The notes under the pieces: model-generated
Database searches by the model: none
Told to the model about the DNA's origin: nothing
The model's input: the letters and a program-made list of their open reading frames with translations, nothing else
In this document: positions 31,093 through 42,352 of the stretch, piece by piece
Layout of the letters: the number at the start of each line of letters is the position of its first letter
Position numbering within the stretch: the stretch's first letter is position 1
Source of the DNA: Tricholomella constricta
Taxonomy: Eukaryota; Basidiomycota; Agaricomycetes; Agaricales; Lyophyllaceae
Direction of reading: 5' to 3'
Assembly: GCA_013368375.1 (NCBI GenBank)
Contig: JAACJP010000009.1
Span: 806,001 to 870,000, forward strand
DNA length: 64,000 bases
Position numbers and translations under genes: made by a program

Positions 31093-33057
31093 TCAGTGCA
31101 ATTGGAACGCGCTCCCCAACTGCCCGAGATCGCGCTGCCTCTGGCGCTCCTTGCGCAAGCCACGGGCGTCCTCGTCATCGCCCTCCGCCTCACCGTCAGC
31201 ATCGTCGCCCAGCGCAACAAGGCTGCCGAACGATATTCGCCGTCCCAAGGTAAGGCGCTGGACCCTTCTCAAGGTCTTGACCTTTGGTAGGGCGCCCGAA
31301 ACACTCGTCGGCGATGGTTCGGGGCTCGCCACACGTACCGACTCGGCCAAGCGGCCAAAGTGCGCGGGCGACGACAGGAGGCGAGAGCGGGCCTCTGGAA
31401 TGGGAGCCGGCGGCGACGAGGGGGCGCTCAGGTGGGGAAGTTCGGCACCGAACATGCTGGGATTCCGCTGCAAATTCATAACGGTTGGGCGAGGCTTCCT
31501 GCGTTCCTTGGCGGGGGCGGGAACACCAGCCGGCTTGGCATCGGTCTCCGCCACAAGGTCCCGACTCGTCAGGACGCCGCTCTTCTTCTTCGATTTGGGA
31601 GTCGGGGACTTGGGGCTCGCGGGAGGCTTGCAATCTAGACAGGCGGGCGCGGTCCCAGGGGTCTTCCTCGTCCTCTTGTTTGAACCAGCGAGCGATGGCG
31701 GGGAACTTGGAGTGCCTGTACTTAATGATACGGCAGGGGCAAGCCCGCCAAAGTCCTTGACCCTCATCTTCTTGGCTCCCTTGGATCGGATTTTCTCCTC
31801 TTCGTCTGATGATGGATAAGCAGAAGAGTCCTTGATCTCCTTCCCAGCGTTGTTCAAGGCACCACCGAAGATGTGGCGGTCACGTCTCGCCTCCTGTGCT
31901 ATGGCTCCAAAAGAAGGCGCGCGTTTCATCCCAGCCGTGGATGGTGAATCCTTCAAGTTCTCCTTGTGGATGGAAGGCGCAAGCTTTAAATCCTTGGGCG
32001 GAGGCACCGGTGCATAGAAAGAGTCAGAACGGCGAACTCGCTGTACCCTGGGGTCGGAAAGTGCCGCGCCACCGTTGCTGCTCATCATAGAGATGGAAGA
32101 GGCAGAGGTGGAGGAAAGATTAGAGGAGGTGCGGCGCAGAACACAATTTGCGGATGAAAAGGAAGACAGGGTGTTGAGAGTAGACGAACTTGGCGTGGAC
32201 GGGTTGATGAGGGAGGCCGAGCAAGCAGGGGATGAGAGCCGACTACGAGAGACGTGTCGAGAGTATGGATGGTAGGCGGCTTTGGAGATGAGCCGATCAG
32301 TGCGTTGCAGGCGGTCAGATAGACTAGAATGCGCTGGTGTCGGTTGAAGGTGAACGGTCATCGGGTAGAAAACATACCAGTCAATCTTGTCATCATCCCT
32401 GAGGTCAGCGGCCTTCATGAAATCCATGCTTGACTGCCTGTAGAGCGGTCGCTTGATGCTAATGCCCTTCCCGGAAGAGTCGGGATAACGCCTGTAGTTG
32501 GGTCGATCGCTGGATGCGTCAGTCTCCATGTCGGAGTAGACCTCGGCGATGAGACTTTGTTCTTCCTTTGCACGGGCACGAGAAAGCTCGATCAGCTTGA
32601 CGCGTGTTGCGCGTATTGAATGGGGCCAGTCGATTGGACCTTTGGCCTGGGAGACACCACGAGCAATTCTATCCAAAAGATTGGACGGTGGAATTGGGCC
32701 GTTGAAGGGTGTGACGAGGTGGGCAGGCAGCGCGTCGAGTGTCTGTAGCATTCGCGTCAGGTAAAAGGCAAAAAAAAAAGAAAAGGGCAAGAAAACACAT
32801 ACGCGTGAAAGTAAACGAACTTGCTCTGGCTTCCAGTCGCATTCGAGATCATCAGCAGCGTTAGAACTGTTCCAGCTGTCTGTACTGTTCCTGTTGGAGG
32901 TGATGGTGGTGAAGAGAGAGTTTGAGCTGCATGAGGGAGTCCTTGGGGTGCGTGGAGAAGAAAGAGAAGAGGGTACGGAAGAACGGGAGCGGGGGAGCTG
33001 AGGGCGGGGCATAACGATGGCCAGGGCAGGCAAGCCCGGCGGACGGGTTACGTGCAT
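31093..33057 (-). CDS. Ser/Pro-rich hypothetical protein, basidiomycete type
   Basis: An open frame of 654 codons. Not recognised. It opens with a Pro/Ser/Thr-rich basic stretch, has a more ordered block (LECDWKPEQVRLLSR, LDALPAHLVTPFNGPIPPSN, LLDRIARGVSQAKGPIDWPH), then a long disordered Ser/Lys-rich region with nuclear-localisation-like clusters (SNKRTRKTP, SPKSKKKSG-type). It closes with VKTLRRVQRLTLGRRISFGS. Two in-frame segments have intron ends: about 32,740-32,802 after RLLSR (GTATGT to CTACAG) and 54 nt at about 32,315-32,370 (GTATGT to TTCTAG). If spliced, the protein is near 615 residues and loses a spurious hydrophobic stretch (FLPFSFFFAFY). A start at the internal MPRPQLPRSR is equally possible. 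The function is unknown; a regulatory or scaffold role is only a guess. Confidence 0.65.
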   Translation of the reverse strand: MHVTRPPGLPALAIVMPRPQLPRSRSSVPSSLSSPRTPRTPSCSSNSLFTTITSNRNSTDSWNSSNAADDLECDWKPEQVRLLSRVCVFLPFSFFFAFYLTRMLQTLDALPAHLVTPFNGPIPPSNLLDRIARGVSQAKGPIDWPHSIRATRVKLIELSRARAKEEQSLIAEVYSDMETDASSDRPNYRRYPDSSGKGISIKRPLYRQSSMDFMKAADLRDDDKIDWYVFYPMTVHLQPTPAHSSLSDRLQRTDRLISKAAYHPYSRHVSRSRLSSPACSASLINPSTPSSSTLNTLSSFSSANCVLRRTSSNLSSTSASSISMMSSNGGAALSDPRVQRVRRSDSFYAPVPPPKDLKLAPSIHKENLKDSPSTAGMKRAPSFGAIAQEARRDRHIFGGALNNAGKEIKDSSAYPSSDEEEKIRSKGAKKMRVKDFGGLAPAVSLSTGTPSSPPSLAGSNKRTRKTPGTAPACLDCKPPASPKSPTPKSKKKSGVLTSRDLVAETDAKPAGVPAPAKERRKPRPTVMNLQRNPSMFGAELPHLSAPSSPPAPIPEARSRLLSSPAHFGRLAESVRVASPEPSPTSVSGALPKVKTLRRVQRLTLGRRISFGSLVALGDDADGEAEGDDEDARGLRKERQRQRDLGQLGSAFQLH

Positions 33058-34321
33058 TGAATGAAAGGAAGGGCCACAAAGAGTAAATTGGCGTCAACGA
33101 GGATGTAAGTTGTTATGTGTGGCGACTTTTCATTCTCCGATCCCCGGTTCCTGCAACGTGCCCTGCAGCGTGCCCCTCTCATCAGACAGCGAACATCCAT
33201 TCAAGTTTGCCCATTCATATCATCGCTCCTGTATAATACATCTCACGCCACGAAGCTGACGATTTCACCTCCAACTGAGTCAATTCCAAGTTCTGATTAA
33301 ATCACAGATCTGTCCTGAACAACGTCCAACAGCTAGATATAAACAGCCATTCATACGCTTTCCCCCTACCACGATGATCTGCGCTAACGCTAGGATCTAA
33401 CGCAGTGTGCTGCTGAACAGCTCGGGCTAAAATGGGAACGTTCAGCCAGATTGAAGCAGCGACCAATAATAGACTTCTTGGTCCATCTCCGCATCCAAGC
33501 CGTCTTCATAGCGCACACGACCCTGCATCGAACAGCATCAATGAGCTCTGATGACAGAAATACTCCATACCTTTAGCTCATGCTCGTGAAGTAGCTACTT
33601 GAGCATTACCTAGGCCCTTCTTAGCACGAGTCGTAGGTTGGGGCAGAATATTGCTAATACGTCCTCCTGATCTGGTGTGGAAGGAGAGGTCACGAAGCAC
33701 AGGTGGGCCCTTTTTCTGAGAAAGCTGATTGACATGCACATCACCACTGGCCGGTCAGTAGGCAAGGGAGTCGCCGTTCTTGTTTGGTTCTTGTTCAAAT
33801 TCCAGGTACTTATGTTCAAGGTTGTGAGTAGATTGGAAAATGTGGGCAGATTTACCTGTTTGTTGTACCGCGCGTGCACTGTCAGGCTCGCCAGAAAAGA
33901 CAGACCATGGTACTGACTTTGCACTTCGAAATGATTGAAGTGCCGCACTGACTAAAGAAGCTGAAGCCAACTGAATTCGTTGACCGAGCTTACTGCTATA
34001 TTCACGAATGACCTGCCATGTTAGACAGCAGGGGACTACCCAGCAGACAAGTTACGGACATACACGAGATATGCAGCGAGCCGGCAGAACAGCGCACTTA
34101 TGTTTTTCTTCTTCTTTTAGATATCCATGTTTAATGACTTCTGGGCATAGTTCATGCTACCCAAGTAAGTACTTACCATCGGGAGTTGAATCTATTTCTG
34201 AAATTTGAAATTATTTCATTCTCTCGACCGAAATTTATGTAATCACAAGAGACCTTGCTCAGCGTTCAACGTCAACCACCTCCTCCACCATCTTCGCCTT
34301 CAGGATCTCCCGGGTTCACTA
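33058..34321. other. 1.26-kb intergenic region, no gene seen
   Basis: Lies between two divergently transcribed genes (the Ser/Pro-rich protein and IWS1), so it holds both promoters. Pyrimidine-rich tracts near 34,130-34,320 fit an IWS1 5' UTR. Frames inside lack motifs and are broken on both strands. Confidence 0.55.
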
Positions 34322-35714
34322 ATGGTACGCTCGCCTGTTGAATTTCTACGTGACGGCCTAATCTTTGTACCTACGACAGAGCAGCCTTGCGCGCGAAGTG
34401 TTCGGAGGCTCAGATTCTGAACTTTCCTCAGATGAAGACGGTATGACCCGGCGGTAGGAATAGACCAAGAACACTGACCATACATTTGACAGAAATCGTT
34501 CGTCAAGAGATACAGAAACCGCAAAAATCCCGGACTTCTCAACCCTTGCAACGCGAAGATGCGTACGAATCATCCGCAGGCGACAGCGAGGATGATTATC
34601 AGGAGCAAAGGTCCTCCAAACTCTCTCAAACTAAACGGCCGTCGGCGAAGAGAAGGTCTTCGACGGATGGGAAGCCTGCCCAAAGGAAACGAAAACGAAA
34701 GGAAGCTGTCGAGTATGATTTGAGCGAGTTGCCGCCAGAACAAGGTACGTTCACGCCACAAGTCTTGTGGTTTCGTTTACTAACTCTGCGTTACATCAGC
34801 GAAAAAAATTCGTCTTGACATGCAAATAGAACAAATACTGAAGGCTAAAAAGTCTTCCCGGCGGGGAAAGAAAAAAGCAAATGAAGAAGTGCTCGACAGT
34901 TTCGCAGACCATGAGGTTGCTCGGTTGCGAGAAGCGATGAACGCCGCGGCAGAGGAAGATCAACGTGCAAATGTGGATAAACTGCCGGCTATATCAAAAC
35001 TTAAGCTTCTCCCAGAAGCTATGGAGACGCTTCAGAAGTATGTTTTCGCAGCGCCTCCCAGCCAGCTGGTTTGTGTTTTTGATTGACACACTGACCATTT
35101 CATTTTTTAACAGAGCCTCTCTCGCCCAATCTATGATCGACAATAACCTTCTCGAGGCCGTGCGACGTTGGCTAGAACCGCTTCCAGACCGTTCGCTCCC
35201 CGCTTTAAATATTCAGCGCGAATTCTTCGCCATTTTACGCAAGATGGAATTCATCGATAGCGCTGTTCTCAAGGAATCCGGGTTGGGGAAGATCGTTAAC
35301 TTCTACACGAAGTGTAAACGGGTGACGCCAGACATAGCACGAGTGGCCCTGGAGCTCTTGAGCACATGGAGTCGGCCGATCATCAAGCGGTCCGCTTCCT
35401 ATAGGGATAGGGTCATCCCTGTCATGGCGGACTATGGTGGAGGCGATGGTGAAGGTGGAAGTCAGGCACCAATGAGGGGAGAGAAGCTGAGCGCGATTAT
35501 GGCGAAGGCGAAGGAGACCGAGAAGCACCGAGTGAAGAGGAATGCTGTTTCAATTCCGCAGAGGGAGATCGGCAATTACACGGTCGCGCCGGGGTTCAAC
35601 GCTGGGCTGGGTCTTGGAAGGGGGAGTACGAGCGTAGATGAGGATGTGGAGAGGAGAAAGAAGAGCGCAGAGCGCATGAGAACGTTCACCCGGAAAACTG
35701 GCGGGATGAAGTAA
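34322..35714 (+). CDS. IWS1: transcription elongation factor IWS1/Spn1
   Basis: Five exons sum to 385 codons (384 residues): 34322-34324, 34380-34440, 34493-34744, 34800-35037 and 35114-35714. The N-terminal part is acidic ([11 protein letters not shown]) and then basic ([12 protein letters not shown]). The conserved TFIIS N-terminal (LW) domain follows: [55 protein letters not shown] and [20 protein letters not shown]. The last three are hallmark IWS1 blocks that bind Spt6 and elongating RNA polymerase II. The first coding exon is only the ATG, immediately followed by a GTACGC donor; the next exon begins [10 protein letters not shown]. No ATG exists in frame in exon 2 ahead of the acidic region, which supports this model. 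Confidence 0.9.
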
Positions 35715-35732
35715 TTTCTGTGATGACTCCTT

Positions 35733-36337
35733 TCATTGACGTGCATTTCTCTTTCTTCTATCCCTTGTTTTATTGACATCAATCCACCTTCCAAGATGTA
35801 TCTTCGACTGCAATTCTTTCTCAAGACTGGATAGAAGTGAGCTCATCGCATCATATAATGCGTTAATTTTGCGCCCGTTGGTTGCTACAAGAACGTCCTC
35901 TGCAACCGGTTCGTAAGTAGTCTGAAGACGTTGGCGCGAATCAAGTTGGATGGTATTCATCTCAGCATTGAACATGAGCAACTTTGAGTTTAGTATTAAA
36001 TGTAACTCAAGCCTGAACCACAGTAATCCGCTTTGTTGATGCGGGAGACGGCCGCGTTGGCGTTGTCCGAAATTAATCCCAGCAAGTGGTTTAAATTGTG
36101 TTGAGGCTGCGACAATACAGAACGAAGCAAATAACGTGCTGATCCAAGAGTTACAAGTAATATCAAGTTATGCCAGCGGTTAACGGGATCGCCTCAAGAG
36201 GTCGGGCTGAGTCGCAATTGATAGCCACGGCACATCTAGATCTGGTGTGCAAGCCATGTTTCGTGTTGCGTGGCTATGGCCTCCACACATGGCTTTGCCA
36301 ACGCTGTACAGTCATGTATGTTATCTAGCGGGAGCAT
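35733..36337 (-). CDS. small hypothetical helical protein
   Basis: The last exon (about 35,980-35,733) encodes a convincing helical stretch: MFNAEMNTIQLDSRQRLQTT, YEPVAEDVLVATNGRKINAL and SSLLSSLEKELQSKIHLGRW. A splice over about 36,000-36,040 joins an upstream block ISDNANAAVSRINKADY in frame, itself preceded by RYLLRSVLSQPQHNLNHLLG. A first exon MLPLDNIHDCTALAKP at 36,337 can be joined by an intron of about 100 nt. The product would be about 140 residues, mostly helical. It lies tail to tail with IWS1 with almost no gap. The family is not recognised. The regular codon structure and alternating charged and hydrophobic pattern support a real gene; the 5' part is uncertain. Confidence 0.45.
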
Positions 36338-36487
36338 TATAAATCGGGCTATGTAGATATGGGCTGCATATATTTTGTGAATAAAGAGCGCTCATGAGTG
36401 ACTCAGTCGTACAGTCTTAAGAATCTTTAAGTGGCGCACAACCAGAAAATAATATAAAAGAACAAGGCAACGCAGACCGCACGACAA

Positions 36488-38096
<1,609 letters not shown>

Positions 38097-38281
38097 ATTA
38101 TCAGCCTAGAGATGTTTGAGGCAAGATGGACAACAGTCGAGGACGCGTCAGTCTTCTCGATTGGGCAGACTTCCAACTCCGCCGCGTGACGGCTTGTGAC
38201 CCTAGCTGTGACGTGACGTGACATTGTGATTCAGCGTACACGCGAGATGCGTGGCAGACTCGAAGGTCATCAACCACAACC
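38097..38281. promoter_or_regulatory. divergent promoter, RPT2 and YIPF6-like gene
   Basis: 185 bp separate the two opposing start codons. Both 5' UTRs and promoters must lie here. No proteasome-associated control element of the yeast type (GGTGGCAAA) is visible. Confidence 0.45.
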
Positions 38282-39594
38282 ATGAATTCTGCCAGGATGA
38301 ACACTCCTCTCACGGGAAACTCACAGTTTATTCAAGCCGGTCAGTGGACAAAGGGGCCACCGTCACTGCATATACTAAAAGCTGTACTTCTCATACGTAG
38401 ACGATGACGATGACCTTGACGAGGATGATATTCCCGGCTTCACACATCCAGGCCTTGCATCTCCGACGGACAAAGGGAAGGCGCGAGCACGGGAACCAGA
38501 GCAGCTAGCACCCCCTTCGAGTGCTGCTCGGGGAACGAGTTCTGTCTTGTCGGGAAACATTGGGAGTTCAGTGAATGGGGCGACGCGACCATCAAGACAG
38601 ACCGTTGGAGGGTTGCAAGTAGAAACAAGGTATGTCCGAGATACTCACACTGTACATACTTTGCTGACTCTGTCCAGATATTCAGGTGTCGATACGCTTG
38701 ATGAACCTGTTACTACAACAATCGTACGTGTTTACGCGGTCCCGCAGCTAAGCTTTCTTCATTCGTGTCCAGGCACGCGATCTCCTCTCCATTTACTCGA
38801 AGCTGGTACAAGTACTGTACCCGCGGAAATCGAGCGGTCGAGAAGTTCTTCGGTGAACGATTCTGTAACTATTCAACCCAGCTAGTGATCTTCTTACACC
38901 AACTGCAGCGACTGGGACTTATGGGGACCTCTCATTCTGTGCCTTGCGCTTGGAATCATGCTCAGTCTCAATGTGTGTAGTATCGTCCTCTTGAACTTGT
39001 CGCCATGTAATCTTTGAAACTCAGGCGCCAGCCAGCCAGGCATTGGGCGTCTTCACTAGCGTCATTGTCATATGCTCCCTGGGTGCTCTGGCTGTCACTG
39101 TTCAAGCAAAGGTGATATAATCTTATCATTGGCAGCTGGAAACCTACCTGATAATTATCAATAGCTTTTGGGAGGTAGAGTGTATGCGCAACATTTCGAA
39201 GAAGAAATGGTCTATTCCTAACCGCATAATGCAGGTCATTCTTCCAGGGTCTGTGCGTTTTAGGATACTGCATAGCCCCTCTCAATATCGCTGCCTTGGT
39301 TGCATGCTTCGTTCATGTAATTTACGTCAGAGCACCCATTGCCCTGCTTTGTTGGGCCTGGTGCATATGGGGTAAGCATGTCTCTTCCTCCTTCCCGGTC
39401 AATGTATTCAAACCGGAATTCTCTGTCCAGCGTCTGTCAATTTCTTGGACGGTACCAAAATCGAGCAGCAGAGAATACTACTCGCCGTATACCCTCTGCT
39501 GTAAGTCATCCCAATTGCAAGGTCTCGGTAATCACACTAACAACCTCTCAGTCTCTTCTACTTCATCTTAGCATGGATGATTCTTATCCGATAA
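38282..39594 (+). CDS. YIP1-domain protein, YIPF6/Yip4-like
   Basis: At least eight exons; the first are 38282-38339, 38401-38629, 38678-38723, 38773-38852, 38909-38972 and 39025-39111. The N-terminal cytosolic region is acidic (DDDDDLDEDDIPGFTHPG). The signature block ARDLLSIYSKLVQVLYPRKS, then DWDLWGPLILCLALGIMLSL, identifies the YIPF6 branch of the Yip1 family. Hydrophobic segments follow: ALGVFTSVIVICSLGALAVT, FFQGLCVLGYCIAPLNIAAL, VACFVHVIYVRAPIALLCWA, and a last segment LFYFILAWMILIR at the C-terminus. That makes about five membrane spans. Such proteins act in ER-Golgi trafficking with Rab GTPases and other Yip proteins. The stop is at 39592-39594. Confidence 0.87.
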
Positions 39595-40492
39595 ATGTGA
39601 ACATCCATTACCTCTGTAATTCCGATGCCATCCTCTGTATAGAAGTCCGAAGTTCAAATGTTTCCACATCCTCCCTTGGATCTACGAACACAGTAACTCA
39701 AGATGACAGGTGGTTTGAGCAAGAAAATATCTACTCCTGGAGATGGACATTTTCTTAATCACAGTTCTTTGGTGTCATATTTCGGCCACCGTCTATGAGC
39801 TATGACCACTGCTTTTACGAATTTTTCTGACTGTGATTACTATAGCGCAAGCTAAACAATGCAAGCCACTCAGGAACGCGAGCACTGCCAGAGAGAGGCT
39901 TCGGTCAAAGCGACTCCAAGGACGCGATCACGTTGACTACCCCATCTAGCTCGCCTTGCTTTGTTGCTCTTGCTTGTCCCGCTTGCGTGGCCGAGGCCAC
40001 TAGCCCTAAAACAAACTAACTTTTTGGCATTTGTTCGGCGGCGTGAAAGGGGAATACACTGTTCCGCCCGTGGTCCCCCGCTCTGCTCTCACGGATTAGG
40101 AAACACTCAATGGGTGGTAGAACCGGTACTCGTTTCTATGTCTAGCTTTGGCCCTGGCCAAGGTGACGAGCAAGTGGCTTTGGTGCATCCTGGGCAAAGC
40201 GGTTGCCAGTATGGACTGCTTAAATTCGCCGGCTTTGGGCACGAAAAGAGCATCGACAAATGTCCTATGTTTATATTTCCCAACAGTGCGAGGTTGCCAC
40301 CTATGACTATAGGCACTGCGCACAGCAGCCGTACCCGTACTCCCCTGTCCCTGCGAACATCCTTCGCCCAAATATCATCGTGCCCCACCAACCAGTGCTC
40401 CCCATTTCGTCGTACTCCACGCTGACAGGTGCTCTGGATTTCTCGAATGTGACGAGCAGCCCTAGCAAAAACCGTACACATGTTCGTCGCAC
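39595..40492. other. intergenic region, no gene supported
   Basis: Two overlapping frames of about 150 codons lie on opposite strands at 39,961-40,541. Neither shows a domain, and codon use is unremarkable. The region probably holds the 3' UTR of the YIPF6-like gene and the promoter of the next gene. Confidence 0.45.
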
Positions 40493-41374
40493 ATGACCTT
40501 TCATTTTCATACGTCCTCATCGACAATCTCTCATAGTCCACCTATAAGAACAGATCAAGCACAAACGCGTACTCCGCTTCGCAGCACGACCCCACTCGGT
40601 CGCAGGGCCGAACGCGCTCCAATTCTCAGACCTCGGGGCCCCCATCATCAAGCCGGAGCGTCAGAGGCGTCCACCGCCAATGCTACCCAGAAGAAATTAG
40701 AGTACCGCAACCGCGGCGGGTGCCCGGCCAATTCCCCACAGGCCCAACGAATCACATCCTCGTTCCGCAGCTCGAGCATTACGACGACGACCGCAGAAAA
40801 TGGTGCTCTGACCCCGCCTTCCGGCATGAGTCTATCATTTTCCAGTCGGAGAACATTCCGGAGCCAGGTGTGCGCGTAGGCAAGATTTCTCATAGCGCTT
40901 ATCCGCCGCCGATCCTGGGGGCAGATGATACGGTGTTTGCTGCGGCGGGTGATAGGGAGGTCAAGCTGTGGATATTGGTGAGTTCGCTTTTTTTAAGGAA
41001 ATTAGGCCTTGTGAAATGGAAAAGGCTAATGCATATTGAGTGTAGTGGCCGGGATATAACGCTGAGCCGCTGCAGAAACGGATAAAAACCCAGGGGGGTA
41101 GAATTACGCGACAGCTGCTCCTCACACTTGTAGCAAATCTTGTTCTAGATTTTGCCTATGAGATCAATGTGAGTTTTCCCCTTCTCCGCGTACTCATTTT
41201 GGTGCTGAAAAACGCTCGTAGAGAAAAAAGATTCCCGTGGAGCGCGGGTACACGGAGTGGGCGATCGGGGACAAGAACCACGGCATTGTCGGTGGGGAAC
41301 TCTTCATCACGCGGCTGGTGCACCGGGGAGGATCGAATTGGCAGCCGGAGTTGTGGGCCCCGAGAAGACGGTAG
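40493..41374 (+). CDS. hypothetical protein of the WPGY/NWQPE basidiomycete family
   Basis: The C-terminal two thirds are clear: HYDDDRRKWCSDPAFRHESI, IIFQSENIPEPGVRVGKISH, DREVKLWIL, then after an intron WPGYNAEPLQKRIKTQGGRI and TRQLLLTLVANLVLDFAYEI, then KKIPVERGYTEWAIGD and FITRLVHRGGSNWQPELWAP. The WPGY, T(R/Q)-L-KT-GG and HRGGxNWQPE blocks recur in a large family of Agaricomycete proteins of unknown function (from memory). The 5' end is uncertain: the Ser/Arg-rich frame starting at 40493 (MTFHFHTSSSTISHSP) is out of phase with the rest and needs an intron near 40,690-40,760. Introns after LWIL (about 40,978) and after FAYEIN (about 41,168) are GT-AG. Confidence 0.6.
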
Positions 41375-41514
41375 AAGAGACTGCTGCCGGCTTTTGGTAT
41401 CATCTTTCGATTCTATTGTCCATGTTATTTTGATTATTCCTATGTTACAAAGACGATTTTGCAAAAGAAAGTGAACTAGAGGGAGAGTTGCGGCGCTGGA
41501 GAAAAGATGGGACG

Positions 41515-42259
41515 TTACGGCGGAGAACTAGGACGTTCTGATGGCGCGCTTTCGATGGCAACTTCGGATGATATCCGCGAGATTTCTGAGAATGCGACCT
41601 TGAGGAGGTCAAGGTCTGCGTCAAGACTCTCCGCTCGGGTCTTCATCTGTGAAAGCGGTGAGAGATTGCAGGAATTTAGGACATGTGGAATTTCATACAG
41701 CTGCGATGGTATCACTTGCAGCTATCAGTTCGTGGTGATGATTGTAAACGAGAGACTGTCGCTCGCTATCCAATTCTCGTATTTCTGGGCAAAAGTTGAG
41801 GGAAAGCTCAAAGTAATTCCAAGAGAAGAGTACCTGAGAGCAATTCATTCTCCTTCTTTAGCAGGCCCGGTAATGATGAGGTCGTTATCAGCTGTTCGTA
41901 GTAGGTCTTTGCATCGAAGGCGGTCGAATCTGTGATGGGAAGGATGAAAGCGCGTCCTGTGTGGATATGACTGCTGAAATACCGAGATTCATCGGGTCAA
42001 CTGCAACCTTTCCAGGAATGGGTGGTGGAGGCCCTACGCCCAAGCCATAGTGTTTCCTTAGCAAGTCTCTTGCACGGGCTTTCTGAGGAGGTGGGGTGGA
42101 CGGAGCCGACCGCCGAGGAGAGTGTAGCACATGCGATTGCTCTGGCGGTAAATTTGCGGTTGGAGTGGTTGGAGTGGACGGGGCCGGAGACACTGGCCTG
42201 AAAGACGAGGACGGCGGGCGAGGTATTCCAGAATTACGACGATCGGGCGTGGACGACAT
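41515..42259 (-). CDS. VPS51: VPS51-like subunit of the GARP/EARP tethering complex
   Basis: Four exons encode a short protein of about 210 residues. The N-terminus (MSSTPDRRNSGIPRPPSSSF and following) is disordered. The conserved block is ARDLLRKHYGLG, PMNLDSTAFDAKTYYEQLIT, TSLPGLLKKENELLSEIREL, DSERQSLVYNHHHELIAASD and then MKTRAESLDADLDLLKVAFS, EISRISSEV. This is the core of Vps51 from the GARP complex, which tethers endosome-derived vesicles at the trans-Golgi and contacts the SNARE Tlg1 through its N-terminus. Splice joins are needed at about 41,970-41,920 (GTATTT to TCACAG) and around the YNHHHEL exon. Fungal Vps51 proteins are short, so the length is normal. Head to head with the next gene over 93 bp. 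Confidence 0.85.
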
Positions 42260-42352
42260 GAAGGAGGATTGCTTACTTCATCCTCGCACGTGGCGACCCC
42301 GACGCGAACGGTCACAATGCGGTGAATCTGTCACAACCTCCAAGGCTCAAGC

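Noticed and set aside
31058..31819. 253-codon plus-strand frame
   Set aside because: Antisense to the Ser/Pro-rich gene; produced by its GC-rich codon positions.
39961..40541. Opposed frames of 154 and 144 codons
   Set aside because: Mirror frames on opposite strands without domains; one overlaps the start of the following gene.
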